DNA from: Rhytidiadelphus loreus
Taxonomy: Eukaryota; Streptophyta; Bryopsida; Hypnales; Hylocomiaceae
Direction: 5' to 3'
Length of the DNA: 64,000 nt
NCBI GenBank assembly: GCA_947034895.1
Contig: OX344762.1
Span: forward strand, 44,248,760 to 44,312,759
The translations under genes and the position numbers were made by a program. Every line of letters begins with the position of its first letter. Positions within the stretch are counted from its first letter, which is position 1. Under the pieces are notes generated by a model that saw only the letters and a list, made by a program, of their open reading frames with translations, ran no database searches and had not been told where the DNA came from. Shown piece by piece: positions 38,991 through 51,199 of the stretch.

Positions 38991-41900
38991 CGGAAAGGAT
39001 TGGAGTGCCAAAAGTGGTCTGAATTTTTATCAACAATGAACTTTTCTCTTTCTTGTGCGCAGCATCAGACAAGAGTCTCACGCACTTCGAAGTTCAACAT
39101 TCAGGTGTCGAACCCGGGCCTATGGTTTCTTGTGTCAAAAGTTGAAAAAATGCTCCTAAAATTACCTAATAATAATAATAGGCATTTACAAAACTCAGGT
39201 TGGTTGTAAATCAATAGAGTTAATCGTAAAGTTTGTTATGTGTTTGTGAACTTGTGTTAGAATAGAACAAAACAAACATTGCACCAAACTCAATCAAATA
39301 TGCTTTGGGGAATTTGGTCCTTCGTTTTTCCAAACTCCAACTCTTGGTCCTGCACACACTTTAAGAATGACTCTAATGTTTATTCATTTTGCAACTATAT
39401 AGGCTCTTCCGTTAATTATTGACTAGTGTTAGAGTTATATTAAAAATTGAGGGCGTGAAGGCAATGTATGGGTGAGATTAGACTCATTAGAACTTGCAAA
39501 GTGGAGTACAATATTTTTTTCAAGAGTGCGTGTGCGATGTGGCATTGCTAGGATTTTACACCCCCAAAACTCATATTCTTCTTTGTAAAGAAGATTTTGC
39601 TACTTCAAATTTGAGTAGAGCCTTGAGTTAGGAAAAATGCAAATTTTCAAAGCAAAATGACACAATGAACTTAGTATTATGTTGTAATTTCATTGCCATA
39701 CTAGTAGTGTGGCAAATAATCTTGAATCCCTTACAAGATTACCAAATATTTATTATAGGATCGAAATTGGAAATTGATTTTGTAAATTATACTATTGTGG
39801 TAATGTTCAATAGAAAGAGTTATGCTAGGAGAAAATTCTATTGCCCTATAAAGTGATATTTTTTCACAATTTCTATATGAAAAATACCTTGATCCTTTAT
39901 AAATTAAGCAATTACTCTAAGTTCATGATAAAAAAATTATTTTGTATGTAGAATAGATCATCAATAGTTAATTGCTTGTAACTAAGTTTAAAAAATCTTA
40001 AAGAAAGCCATTGATTCAATCATATAAACCTAACTTACAACTTTAAAATTACAACTTTCACCTTGATATCCATGAAAATCTAAATTTTTTCTTATTTTTT
40101 TAATACATTCATCAAATTTGAAAATGTATATTAACTCTTAAAGCCTAAGGGAGTCCAAATTCCAAAAATGAAAAGACATGTTGTGAAGTGAAATATATAA
40201 GAGATATTTTCTATGGCTAAAATTAAAAAAAAATAAAAACTATTATCAATAGATTAAATCCACAAGTTTGAGAGCACTAACCAATATTTATCAATAAAAT
40301 TTGGAACCAAAAATCACTAAAATCTTCTTAAATTGATTACAAATTTCATATTTGTGATCTTTCATATAATTCATTTCTTTTAAGTTTAGAGGTTAAGTTG
40401 TAATGGTGACCATTAAAGATATTTATTTTACTAACTTTTGGAAATCATTTATGAAGGGCAATTCTTGAACCAGAAAAATTAATTTTGATGTGCAATATGC
40501 TTATGGTCTTTAAATTTTGAATAAAAAAATATTTTAAAAATATTTTAAAAATCTACACAATACAAATCTTCGACAAAAATCTACAAACATTTTGATGGAT
40601 GCAAAGAACAAGTGTATGGATGTGCTTGATATGTTTTCATTCATTCAATTCTCAAATTGCAAATTCATTAGCTTGAAGGGATTAGGAAAACTTTGACCTT
40701 TGCTAACCAATTTTTTAAAATTCATATCTAATGATGAAAAATAAAATCCTTGATCCATAAATTGGAAGTAAGAATAAACTTAAATGTTAAAATGATGAAG
40801 TTTGAGATGTTAGGATCAAATATCAAATGACTCAATTTTGCAATGAATTATTTCATTTATATTTTTGTTCAAAACTTCCATTTTAGCCTTGAAGATGGTC
40901 TCAATTAAATTTGAAATTATGTAACAAAAGAAATGAATGAAGTTTAGTTTCTAAGTCATTCAAAAACTATTGAATCATTTCACTTAAATATCAGGGAAGT
41001 CATTAGTTTAGAGGTTTAGTATATATGTGAGATTAGAGGATATTTTAGAGGGGTGTTTAACTAATATTTCATAATTAAAATCCCTTGTCTTTAAAAATAA
41101 TTTTAAATTGTTATTTATTATAGCAACCTATATTATTTAAAATACACTTTGAGCCCAATTTTTTGACCCTTATATTAGATTTTAAAATTATAACTAATAG
41201 ATGTTGTATGTTTTTTTTTCCTATTACTATTTTTTTTTAATAGTTTTCTTCTTTATTCTATTGTCCCTTTTCTTTCAAACCATTTTTTTATGGTTACTAA
41301 AAACTAAAGTACAATATGTTTGGATGAATGTATTATGGCCAAACAAATACATTCATGGATTATAAACAATGCGCTCTAGTTGTGTCAAACAACTTAGTAA
41401 TTGCTAATCATCTACAAATTATTTTAATGAATACAATGTGTACGATAAGAGTATATTCAACCAAAATTCATGATAGATTTTTCAAATTCTAAGTGACTTC
41501 AAAGGACTTTATAGATAACTCTTGAGGCAATGTAATGTAAGTTTTGTCTAATAAACAAAACCACAAGGCAACTAGGATAGGGAGTAATTCATATAGAAAG
41601 GTCAATAAGTCTACTGTCCGTATTGTGACTAAAGTCACTTGTTTTGTAATTTGAATACATGTATAAGCCAATTTAGGGTTGATTTTGTGTTTGAATAAAA
41701 GAAACCACACTCATTGTCAATTAGTCTCAGTCCAAACCCAATGCTATATGTAAGACACAATGTATAGTGTTCCAGTCATGTCCTAATGGTTGGCTCATGT
41801 CAAATCTTCAATCAAATTGTCATAGGGTTGATCAAATTGTCATTTATGCATGTACTATCAACCTAATCAAATGGAAATTTATGTGTTTGAAATACAATAA

Positions 41901-42574
41901 ACTCTTATGGACAAGATTCTTTATTTGATTAATTCCTCTTTTCGTTCTCTCTTGACTACGCAATGCTACCATTACTAGCCTAATTGCCAAATTAGAATGC
42001 AAATATCAAATTTGTATTTTCTATCAATTTGCACCATATGCAAGGTATGAAAAGGTTGGTGATCATTCCTAGTTAAGTCAATTTATTCTTGACGCCTATC
42101 TCTTAGCTTTAGCTTTTTCAATGTCAATTTGTCAATGGATGGAGTGAGCTTAATTTAGGACAATTAGTCTAAGAGCACCTAATATGTACATGATTAATGG
42201 ACTGGACCCATGACCGTACAAATTGCGTTGCTGACTATCTACTTGTTGTGACTTAGTCGATTGATCTTTACCAACAGGCTTTGGTACGAATTGACAAAAG
42301 TAGTAAATTGGCTTCTACAACACTGAAGTAAACTTGAATTAATTTGATATTAACGTATACTGAAATTGGTCGACTTAATTTGTAAATGTAAATTTTACAT
42401 CCAAATTTAATTTGATTCTTACTCAATTTGTAATTTGGTAACCATGTACGTAGATTGTACCAGGATCAGTCCTATTCCATTAAGCATAGGATTACTAACT
42501 TAAGGTATGTTTCCACTCGACGTTAGGCAAGCAATCTCTGAGTAGGAGCACATATGAAAGTGGAAGGAAATTCC
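38991..42574. other. AT-rich desert, no gene seen
   Basis: This 3.6 kb shows no supported gene, RNA or bounded repeat. A/T-rich short open frames are common and carry no motifs. Confidence 0.4.
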
Positions 42575-42576
42575 CA

Positions 42577-42977
42577 CTACACTAAAGATGATATTTAGTG
42601 TCTTGTACACTAAATACGAAGGCATACACTAAAAGCCAATTACCCTATGAAAGTAAGTAACATTAAATGTCAATTCAAACACTAAATGTGAACCAGAGTT
42701 GTCATATCAGACGGAATATCACTGTTCACCGACAGAATCGGACCGATTAGGGCTAGCCGGCTGCAAACTTCAGAGCCTTGTAACTTTTGTAGATGCCGAA
42801 AAACATCTCATTTTCCTTATTTGAAGAATTTTTGCAAAAGTTACAAGGCTCTGAAGTTTGCAGCCGGCACATTCAAGTCTAACACTAATTGTGGACAAGT
42901 TCAGATTTAGTGTTGTAGCTAGTAGGGGGGTAAAAACACTAAATGTCACTAAACACTAAATATCATCTTTAGTGTAG
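42577..42977. mobile_element. CTACACTAA-ended element, copy 2, with nested foldback
   Basis: The left end CTACACTAAAGATGATATTT is the exact complement of the right end AAATATCATCTTTAGTGTAG. Interior ACACTAAAT motifs repeat many times, partly as inverted pairs. A 113-bp foldback is inserted at 42756-42868. There is no coding signal. Confidence 0.8.
42756..42868. mobile_element. Short foldback nested in CTACACTAA element
   Basis: The arms GCCGGCTGCAAACTTCAGAG...CTTTTG and CAAAAG...CTCTGAAGTTTGCAGCCGGC pair perfectly over about 34 bp around a loop of about 45 bp. GCCGGC forms each terminus. It looks like a complete small foldback element. Confidence 0.8.
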
Positions 42978-43680
42978 TAGCGATCAGTAATCACCGAGCT
43001 GGCGTGGCAGTTGGCGGAGGCTAGAAAAGAGCGATGTTGTGGTCAATAATAGAAAGATTTATTTTTAGGCCCACGTTTGAGGACATGGTTTTGAATCTTA
43101 GAAAAATGGAGATTTCAGTGCAGTCCGGACAATCTTATGTATTGGAGCTTGGGGAAGTGCATTATGAAAGATTGTAGTGCCTTTATTAGTTGCTACTTGC
43201 GACAACTTAGAATATGATGTTCCAGGACCCACTTTACTGTAAGGATGTCCTCCCTTTGTGTAGTCCATCCGTGGTCAATACATCCAACGTAATTTATTAG
43301 AGAAATTCTCAGCCCTCCGGAGGGCCGCTCCAGAGCAGCTGAAAGGACCTCAAGATTACATTCAACTTTGCTTAATGATTTGTTTTTCTCTTATAGTCAA
43401 TCACCAGAAGTCACAATGTCCGACAACTGTCAGTGGTTCAAAATTCAAGTATAAGTAGTTAAATAATCAAGGTTCAGGTATTGTAAATTAAGCAAAATGA
43501 AGTGAATTTTCAAGCTAGTTGCCAAAAAAATTAGAAAACTCTAACATTTTCCAACTAGCTTCTAAAGCCAATAAATTTAGGGTGTTTAATGATGAGAAGA
43601 GAATCTCTTTATGTACACATGAGGTGGTAGCTCGAGGAGGTAAAACAGCCCATGTTGGATATGTAGTTTAGAATTTGTAG
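42978..43680. other. No gene seen
   Basis: A short higher-GC stretch at 43310-43345 (GCCCTCCGGAGGGCCGC, a palindrome) stands out. Nothing else is recognisable. Confidence 0.3.
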
Positions 43681-44124
43681 TTTTTCAACCACTCATAGTT
43701 AAGTTTAGAAAAGGAATTGTGTTAAAACTAGAATTTTAGACCTCATTTAGGCATAGTAGGATAATTTTTTTATCAAAAATCTTTGAACTAAATAAAGTTG
43801 GATAATCAAGCTAGTTTTCATATCCATAAATTCGTTTGAAGTTTAGAGCCTCCAATAAAAAGTTATGGGCAAAATTTGGAGAAGGTTTTTGAAAATGTCA
43901 AAGAAAATCTCCCTTTCAACCCCTTTTAGAATTTTGTCCATAACTTTTTATTGGAGATTCTAAACATCAAATGGATTTTTGAACATGAAAAATAGTTAGA
44001 TTATCCAACTTTGTTTAGTTCAAAGGTTTTTGAAAAAATTCATTTTACTATGCCTGAATGGGGTTTAAAATTCTAGTTTTAACAAGATTCCTACTTGAAA
44101 CTTAACTATGAGCAATTGAGAAAC
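43681..44124. mobile_element. Foldback element, second copy of the family at 4957
   Basis: The arms are about 200 bp each and almost fully complementary. The left arm runs through CATAGTTAAGTTT and AAACTAGAATTTTA to GGCATAGTA. The right arm gives the complement in reverse order (ACTATGCC, AAAATTCTAGTTTT, AACTTAACTATG). The motif order GGCATAGTA...TTTGAACTAA...AAGTT is shared with 4957-5305. Any transcript through it would form a long double-stranded hairpin. Confidence 0.85.
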
Positions 44125-45638
44125 CAACGGTGCTATTCTGTGAGCGTGTGAACATGAGCCTGTGAGCGGTGAGCAGGGATTATGTGAGCGTTGAGTTCAA
44201 AAATTTGTAGAAGCACTAAAAAACTTAATAATATTTCTATAAATAGATTCCATTTAGAAAATTTAGTCAAATTTTACTATTTCTAGTAAAATTTTGCACC
44301 TATTATCATGGACCTATTACCGTTGTTATGTAGAATTTAGATGAAAATTATAATTTCCAATGTTGTCTAAAATATTAGAAGTATACATTATGAAAATGAT
44401 GAATTTAATTGATATGAAAGATGGATGGAGATGGAAATAAATTTGTATAGAATATTGATTGATCATTGTTCTATAGCAATGTGGGTCTTTATGGGGCTGA
44501 TAAGAGGGTATCAATAATATTCTCTTGATACGCCATCGTTGGACTTGTTTAGATTTTTTTTAAATTGTTAATAGGAATTATTTTTATATCTAATGATCTT
44601 TGTCATAGTAAATTTTATTTTGGTTGATCATTGTCTTGTAGCATCATAGATCTTCTCATGGTCAATGAAAAGGTACCAACACTTCTTTGTAGATTTACAA
44701 GTCAATGAACTTGTTTAGATTTTAGAAAAGAAAGGTTGTTAATTGGAATTCAATATATTTGAAAAAAGCTTAGCTGCACCAAATTTCATTTTTGTTGATC
44801 ACTATCTTGTAGTAGCGTTGGTCCTCTCGAAGCCGACAAAGGGTATCTATACTTCTGCCTTGATGTGCTGGTAATTGGACTTATTATGATTTTGGAAGAC
44901 AATACTTGGTTGATAGGGATTATTTTGTAAAGAGTGAGCTTAGTTACACCAAATTGTTGATTAGTTGACCATTGTTCTCTTGTAGGACCTTCTAGAGATC
45001 CAACTCTTCCATCTTTGATCAGATAATCATTTGGTTAATCACTCCCCTCTTGTTGTTTGATACCTCTTGGTGCCGAGAGGAGGATCAAGCACTTATCTTC
45101 AAGTTGATGTGCTACTTATTGAACTTTGCTAGGTTTTAAGGGGAAAAAATGGTTATCAATGACGATTTGTTTGAAATCAACTGAGATTGTTCCATTGAGA
45201 TTATAACCACTCCCCTCTTATTGTTGGGTTACCTCTCGGTGCCAAGAGGTACCCCTAACCACGGGAAAAAAAAAAAAAAAAAAAAAAACTTTTTTTTTTT
45301 TTCATTTTCATTTTTTTCAGCCTCTAGGGGGGTCCTCTCATCATCAAGAGGAACCCAAAAACTAGAGGGGAGTGGTTATAAAATCAAAATCTTAATGGAA
45401 CATCTTTAACCGATTTCAAGCAAATCCTAATTAATTATCAATTTTTTTCTTTTTAAAATCTAACAAAGTCCAATAAGTAGCAAATCAAAGTTGTCCAAGG
45501 GACCACGGTAATAGGTCCACAAAATAGGTCCGTAATAATAGGTACCAAAAATAATAAAATTTGACCAAAATTTTGAAAAGAAATCTCTAAAAAATTATAT
45601 GCTCACAGGCTCACACACTCACAGAATAGCAACCATAC
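44125..45638. mobile_element. Mutator-like non-autonomous TIR element with internal 165-bp tandem repeats
   Basis: The left end reads GGTGCTATTCTGTGAGCGTG and the right end is its near complement CACTCACAGAATAGCAACC. Inverted similarity continues for about 200 bp inward (CCTATTACCG / CGGTAATAGG). Subterminal GTGAGC repeats match those of the element at 47802-51030. The interior holds about five copies of a 165-bp unit (44455-45260) containing GTTGATCATTGTCTTGTAG-like and GACTTGTTTAGATTTT-like motifs. It also contains an inverted pair of CCTCTCGGTGCCAAGAGG and AGAGGGGAGTGGTTATAA blocks around an A23/T14 tract at 45267-45303. No ORF and no clear target duplication are seen. Confidence 0.65.
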
Positions 45639-45958
45639 TCATTCTTACATCTCATGTGGTTTCTAATATGTGTACAATGTGACTCCCCAAACTCAAATTG
45701 CAATTGGATGTTGTAGGTTGGTATGGATAGCACTTTTGACATGTGATTGTATTTGAATTTCAAAATGAAAACCAAACATTTTATCATTTAAGGCTTTTTA
45801 CAAAAAATTTAGATTGTTTACAAGATTGATTTTTGAGTATAATTTATATGATTTATTGTCGCAGAAATCCTTGAAGGATTTTCTTAATATTGTTCCCAAG
45901 ATTATTTTAAATTGTGACTTGAAAAAATGACTTCCACTATGTAAAACATGAAACCAAT
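45639..45958. other. AT-rich spacer, no gene seen
   Basis: I see nothing recognisable. Confidence 0.3.
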
Positions 45959-45962
45959 TTAA

Positions 45963-47063
45963 CCCCTAAAGGATCATTGTCCCCTCGAGGGACAAAATGG
46001 ATTTTGGCACGTTCCTATGATCTCAATTTTTAGTGAAACTTTTTGAAATTTTATCATAAGATAGAAAAACTTATTCGCTTTGTGGGAATATAATTTTTAT
46101 TTCAATCGGTGCTCAAAAGCAAAAGTTATGTCATCTTAAACATGATTTTCACGTCACTAGACAAAAAAAGAAATCCACAAAAATTTGAAATTAAATTTAA
46201 AAAAAGATTCTTTTTAAACATCATATTTTTTCTACGTGTAAAGCTTTGACACATTCCATTTGGATTAGTAATGAGAAAGTTATGAACAATCTTGTATTTT
46301 GGGCAATTTGAGCATCTTCTTGAAAAAATAACTTATAGGATTCAATTTTGAATGTAATTTTCACAATTTCTCCAAAAAAATTGTTTGACAAAGTTAAGTT
46401 TCCTAGCTTAGAACAATCTCACTATTGAGATTATTGCGGGTTTCTTTTTGAATTTTTTTTAGACTTTTAACTCAATTTTTCAACACAATTTTTTTAAATT
46501 CAAGGTCCATAGTGCAAAAAACATTCACAAATGACAGTCAAAGTCATCTGAAATTGTAGGCTAGTGTTCAAAAAAACTTTTTTTTCAACTTTGAATGCTA
46601 CTATCTTCCAATCTGTACGGTCAAACTTCATGAAATTTTTACCACATGATAAGGTAGGTACACCTAAAATAGCACCTGACCTAAAAGTGCCATCTAGAAC
46701 AAGTATACATTTTCAAAATCAGTCATCTTCACAGGTTGTAGATGGCGCTTTCAAAAATTGACTTTGACCACTAATAACTTTTGCATACAATACTCAAATC
46801 TTATGTTTTTTGGTGCGTTGGAATGTGCTTGTTCTTGCCCACACAACTAAATCAAAATATAATCACCCTAACAATAGTGACTATACAAAGAGCCAATAAG
46901 TGGCGCTTTTAGGTATACCCACCTTACTAGACAAATATAGTACAAGATCCTATGGTTAAATTCTAAAAAAAGTAGTTTTTGTTTTTGTTTTTTTAGATGA
47001 ATACAGTAGAAATGGCAATTTTGAGTAGTTTTTGACAGAAAAATGGCCTTGGTCCTTTAGAGG
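45963..47063. mobile_element. TTAA-bounded TIR element, copy 2, with nested MITE
   Basis: The left boundary is TTAA|CCCCTAAAGGATCATTG and the right is TTGGTCCTTTAGAGG|TTAA, inverted with few mismatches. The same CCTTTAGGGG|TTAA end occurs alone at 61413-61431. A 273-bp AGGTRGGTAC MITE is inserted at 46652-46924, leaving about 828 bp of original element. No protein signal is seen. Confidence 0.65.
46652..46924. mobile_element. TA-flanked MITE, AGGTRGGTAC family, copy 2 (inverted)
   Basis: Ends are TA|AGGTAGGTACACCT and AGGTATACCCACCT|TA. The body aligns with the 30.7 and 53.9 kb copies in reverse orientation, including ACTTTTGCATACAATA and TTTTTTGGTGCGTTGGAA. It is nested inside the TTAA element and so is younger than it. 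Confidence 0.85.
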
Positions 47064-47067
47064 TTAA

Positions 47068-47769
47068 TCTTGAAAGGGCAAGCCTTGTAACTGTGTAGTT
47101 AAACTTCAAAATCTTTCAATTTGTATAGTGGAAGTTTGTAACTAAGTTAAATGAAATATTTTATTTATATATGTCAAAGATGTAATCACACATCATCTAT
47201 AAGTCATAAAAATCTCAATTTGTTCTTGAAAATTTGAAATTATTATGAATTTTAAGAGAAAAGGTGAAAAAAAAATCATATTTGGTATAAACTAAGATTA
47301 AAAAATATATATTTTCTTCATAGATGATCATTATGGTACAAACCAAATTTCTATGTCTTTTTATAATTAAAAAATCATTAGACCATATTAATAGGCCCAA
47401 GGTTCAAATAGTCATATAATATCTAATTTAAGAAAATTTTCAAATTGGAGTAGAAACTAGACTCAATAGACTTCATTTTATTAGTTGGGCTTAAATTTTC
47501 TTAATGCAATTGAAGAGCAAGTTAATAGGAGTATCCAAATACACTAGAAAGGCATCTTTTATGATCCGTGGTTTGGAATTTTCTTCTCTAAAATATTCTC
47601 TAGTTCCTCAATTAAAAGCATTCTACTACCAATAGTTTGAGTAAGTTTATTTGAAAATCATCATGTCTTGAGTAAGTTATGACACTACTTGACCATCCAT
47701 TAGCCACAAAATCGTGTTTCATGGTTAATAAAAACCATTGATAATCCAATAAAGTAGAAAAATTGAAGC
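47068..47769. other. AT-rich spacer, no gene seen
   Basis: I see no feature between the TTAA element and the split MITE. Confidence 0.35.
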
Positions 47770-47801
47770 TAAGGTGGGTACATCCAAAATTGTACTTTGA
47801 C

Positions 47802-50800
47802 CAACGACGCTAGCATGTGAGCGTGTGAGCGTGAGCCTAAGAGCGGTGAGCAGGGATTGTGTGAGCCTAGAGCCTAGAAATGTAAAATATGATGTAATTT
47901 GTAAATATTTTTGATTAAAAAGTTAAAAGACTGATTTTTTTTCACCAAAATTGCTATGTCTAGAAAAAAAATGACCTATTACCATGGGACCTATGCCCGT
48001 GGATTTTATATCTAAAAGCTTGGGAAGTTGGTGCTATTGCATGTTTTGAAGTTTATGTTACATCTCGTATTACATTTAAGAGGTTGTTTGAGGGTGGATT
48101 GGTCAAGTGAGATTACATATAATTTATAGTGAATTCTAAAGATAAGAGGAAAACAAATGCAGTGAAAATATTGTAGGATGTAGAGCATTGTGTACATAAT
48201 AAAATATTCTTTCATTGCAACAAAGAATACATATTGGAATATGAAAATAATACTTTTTTACTTGAATTTAGAGATTTTGAAGATAATATATTGATACTAC
48301 GTATCTACTTCATATCATGCTATTATCTACCAACTAACTTGAATACTCACACGTCTTGATGATTTTAGCAACAACAATTACTTGCTTTATTTCATCCAAG
48401 TTGAAGGTAGGAGCGTAGATGAATGTGTCTATCTTATAATCAAATTTACACAAATAATGAAAGATATAATAAACGTGTTTGTAGTTTATGTACATGTCAC
48501 ATTTTCCAATAGAGGCCTCATTTATATTTCCATAATGAGGACAAGTACAAGTTCATGGAAAATTGCAAAGTGTAATATTATAAACCTTCTGGTTAGGGTT
48601 TGTACCAAACAAAAATACAATAATAGCACCTACGTGCTAGAAGTTCAAACAAGATAGTAAGGAAATAATTACCCCAATTGATATTAACTTTGAATGTATG
48701 TGTAATTTTTTGTTAAAGACAAATTTTGAAACTTTATATCATTTCTTGCACTTTGAAAGCACGATTCCAACGGTATATAGCATATAAAAAACGGATGCAT
48801 ATTGAGTCATTTATGACCTCAAAACTACAATAGCATCCTGAAATTTAGCTTGAAATGTTTAGATTTCAAAGATTTTAAGGTGCCTTGCTACCCCTAGTCG
48901 TTGATGGGTGCAATTTTCAGGGTTGCAATTTAGGGCAACAAATGTTAGGATTTAGTCAAACACTATAGTTCATGTATTCTTTGCTATCCTCCGTTGTTAA
49001 CGGCTACGCTTTTAGAGGATTCAACTTCGCTTCTTCAATGAACCTTGCTACCCCCGCCGTTAACAGTTGTGCTTTTAAGGGATCCAACTTCGCTTCTTCG
49101 ATGGCTCTTGCTACCCCCCGCCGTTAACGGCTACGCTTTTAGAGGATTCAACTTCGCTTCTTTGATGGACCTTGCTACCCCCTGCTGTTAACGGTTGCGC
49201 TTTTAGAGGATCCAACTTCGCTTCTTCGATGGCCCTTACTACCCCCCGTCGTTAACGGCTGTGCTTTTAGAGGATCCAACTTCGCTTCTTCGATGGCCCT
49301 TACTACCCCCCGTCGTTAACGGCTGTGCTTTTAGAGGATCCAACTTCGCTTCTTTGATGGACCTTGCTACCCCCTGCCGTTAACGGCTGCGCTTTTAGAG
49401 GATCCAACTTTGTTTTTTTATGGACCTTTCTACCCTCCGCCGTTAACGGCAGGAGATATAGAGATGCAACTTTGTTTTTTTTATCGACCTTGTTACCCCC
49501 CGCCGTTAACGGCGGGGGTTTGGAGATGCAATTTTTTATTTATTTATGAACCTTGTTACCCCCCGCCGTTAACGGCGGGGGGGGGTGGAGATGCAACTTT
49601 GTTTTTTTTATGGACCTTGCTACCCCCCACCGTTAACGGCTACGCTTTCAAAGGATCCAACTTCGCTTCTTGTATGGACCTTGTTACCCCCGCCGTTAAC
49701 ATCTGGGGTTTTAAAGACCACAATTTTTTTTTTACATACCACCATAAGTAAAGGACAAGGTTGGTACTTTCATGTTGAATATTTTGGAAATTCAACATTA
49801 TATTGAACAAAATCCAAAATGTTCATCACAAAGCCTCAAGAGTCACTTATTTGGATGTTTGTTAAATTGAAGAAGATAAGATCTTTATACAAATTGGATG
49901 GTAGGAGGTGAAGCAACGCATGTGGGATATATTAATCTTTAAGATTAGTAGGAGTTTAATCTTCAAATTATCCCATATCCTTTGAAGGTTCATAAGGAAC
50001 AATGGATTTCATTATAAAACCACTTCTTTACCCTCCATCCTCACCAAGTATCATTGTAAAATTTCCTTTAGGTTTTCATCGAGAATTTATTTGATTATAC
50101 ATGATCTTTGAACATTTCGACTTGTATTAAAAAAAATAAAATTTTACAACAATTTGCTCAATTAATTCTTGTTGAATTCGACAATTTCTTCTCTTCATTT
50201 TATTTATTTTTCCACATACTTCAAAATAATTATTTTCCACTAATCTTATCTTTCACCTATAGTAGAATCCATATATTGCATGCTGAAATTTTTCACCTTA
50301 CTACCTCCAGCCATTAATCACTTTATTTTCATGATTTGATATTTGATTTCTATTGTCTTGTTTCTCAAATTGAATTGACCAGTGTATGATGTGGCAACAA
50401 TTTCATTCAATGCCTAAAACTTCATCCTATGCCCAAATTGAACAATAAAACATGAATCTTAAATCACACTCCACCATTGAACTTTATGAAATTCTAGAAA
50501 ATGAAATTTAACTTAGAATTCAATTAAACTACTTCCATTGAATTAATCATGTTTTTTATTTATTAAAAATGTTATTTATTTAATAAATAAATAAAATTTA
50601 AATAAAGATAGTTAAAAAAAAAGGGACATCAATTAGCAAAATGGTCATTTAGAAAATTAAGGGTTAATACATTTATTTGGTGTATAATATATATCTACTG
50701 TGTTCATTTTATTTTTTTCATATTCAAGATATTTCTAAAAAAATTAAAGCATAGTTAAGAAAATAAAATAAAATAGGTGGACCATTTTCATCCTTTAAAT

Positions 50801-51030
50801 TTATATAAAGGCCCGTGGTTCAATGTTTTGGTACAAAATCATTAGTAGCATATTCATTTGCTGTTTAGTCGGACTATACATCCTTTCATCTAATTCTACG
50901 GTCATAGGTCCTCAATGGATTTATAATTTCTAAAAAGAAGAAAAAATAATTGGAGACTCACAGGCTCACAGGCTCACAGGCTCATAGGCTCACAGGCTCA
51001 TGCTCTTAGGCTCACATACTAGCATCCCCG
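47802..51030. mobile_element. Mutator-like non-autonomous element with 10-bp target duplication
   Basis: GTACTTTGAC lies immediately before (47792-47801) and after (51031-51040) the element, and the MITE it interrupts is otherwise continuous, so the boundaries are exact. Ends are imperfect TIRs (GACGCTAGCATGTGAGCG and GGCTCACATACTAGCATC). Subterminal repeats are GTGAGC units at 47817-47870 and CTCACAGG units at 50958-51015. A 9-10 bp duplication with subterminal repeats suits Mutator-like elements. The interior holds a palindromic tandem array but no recognisable protein. Confidence 0.8.
48975..49735. repeat. Tandem array, 63-64 bp x 12, centred on a GTTAAC palindrome
   Basis: Twelve GTTAAC cores lie at 48996, 49059, 49123, 49187, 49251, 49315, 49379, 49442, 49505, 49568, 49632 and 49695, spaced 63-64 bp. 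Each unit carries CTTGCTACCCCC before the core and GCTTTTAGAGGATCCAACTT (or a TTTGTTTTTT variant) after it. In the copies near 49505 and 49568 the core grows to a perfect palindrome, CCGCCGTTAACGGCGG extended by further C and G runs. Open frames across it (repeated PPLTA or LPPAVNG) are by-products. Confidence 0.93.
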
Positions 51031-51199
51031 GTACTTTGACTATAGTCACCATTATCATTCTATGTACATATCCGACATCAATATGTATGTATGTTGAAGA
51101 AACAATTAGTCAAGAACATCTACCAAAAAATATTTGATCCTTCATAACTTTTGCATATAGTATCCAAATGTCGCATTCTTTGGTGCGTTAGAACCTCCT

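Noticed and set aside
45267..45303. A23/T14 homopolymer as a retroposon poly(A) tail
   Set aside because: It lies at the centre of an inverted arrangement inside a TIR element, not at the end of a retroposed sequence.
49364..49806. Overlapping plus-strand open frames with PPLTA or LPPAVNG repeats
   Set aside because: They are read-through of the 63-64 bp palindromic array. The frame depends on unit length and has no protein features.
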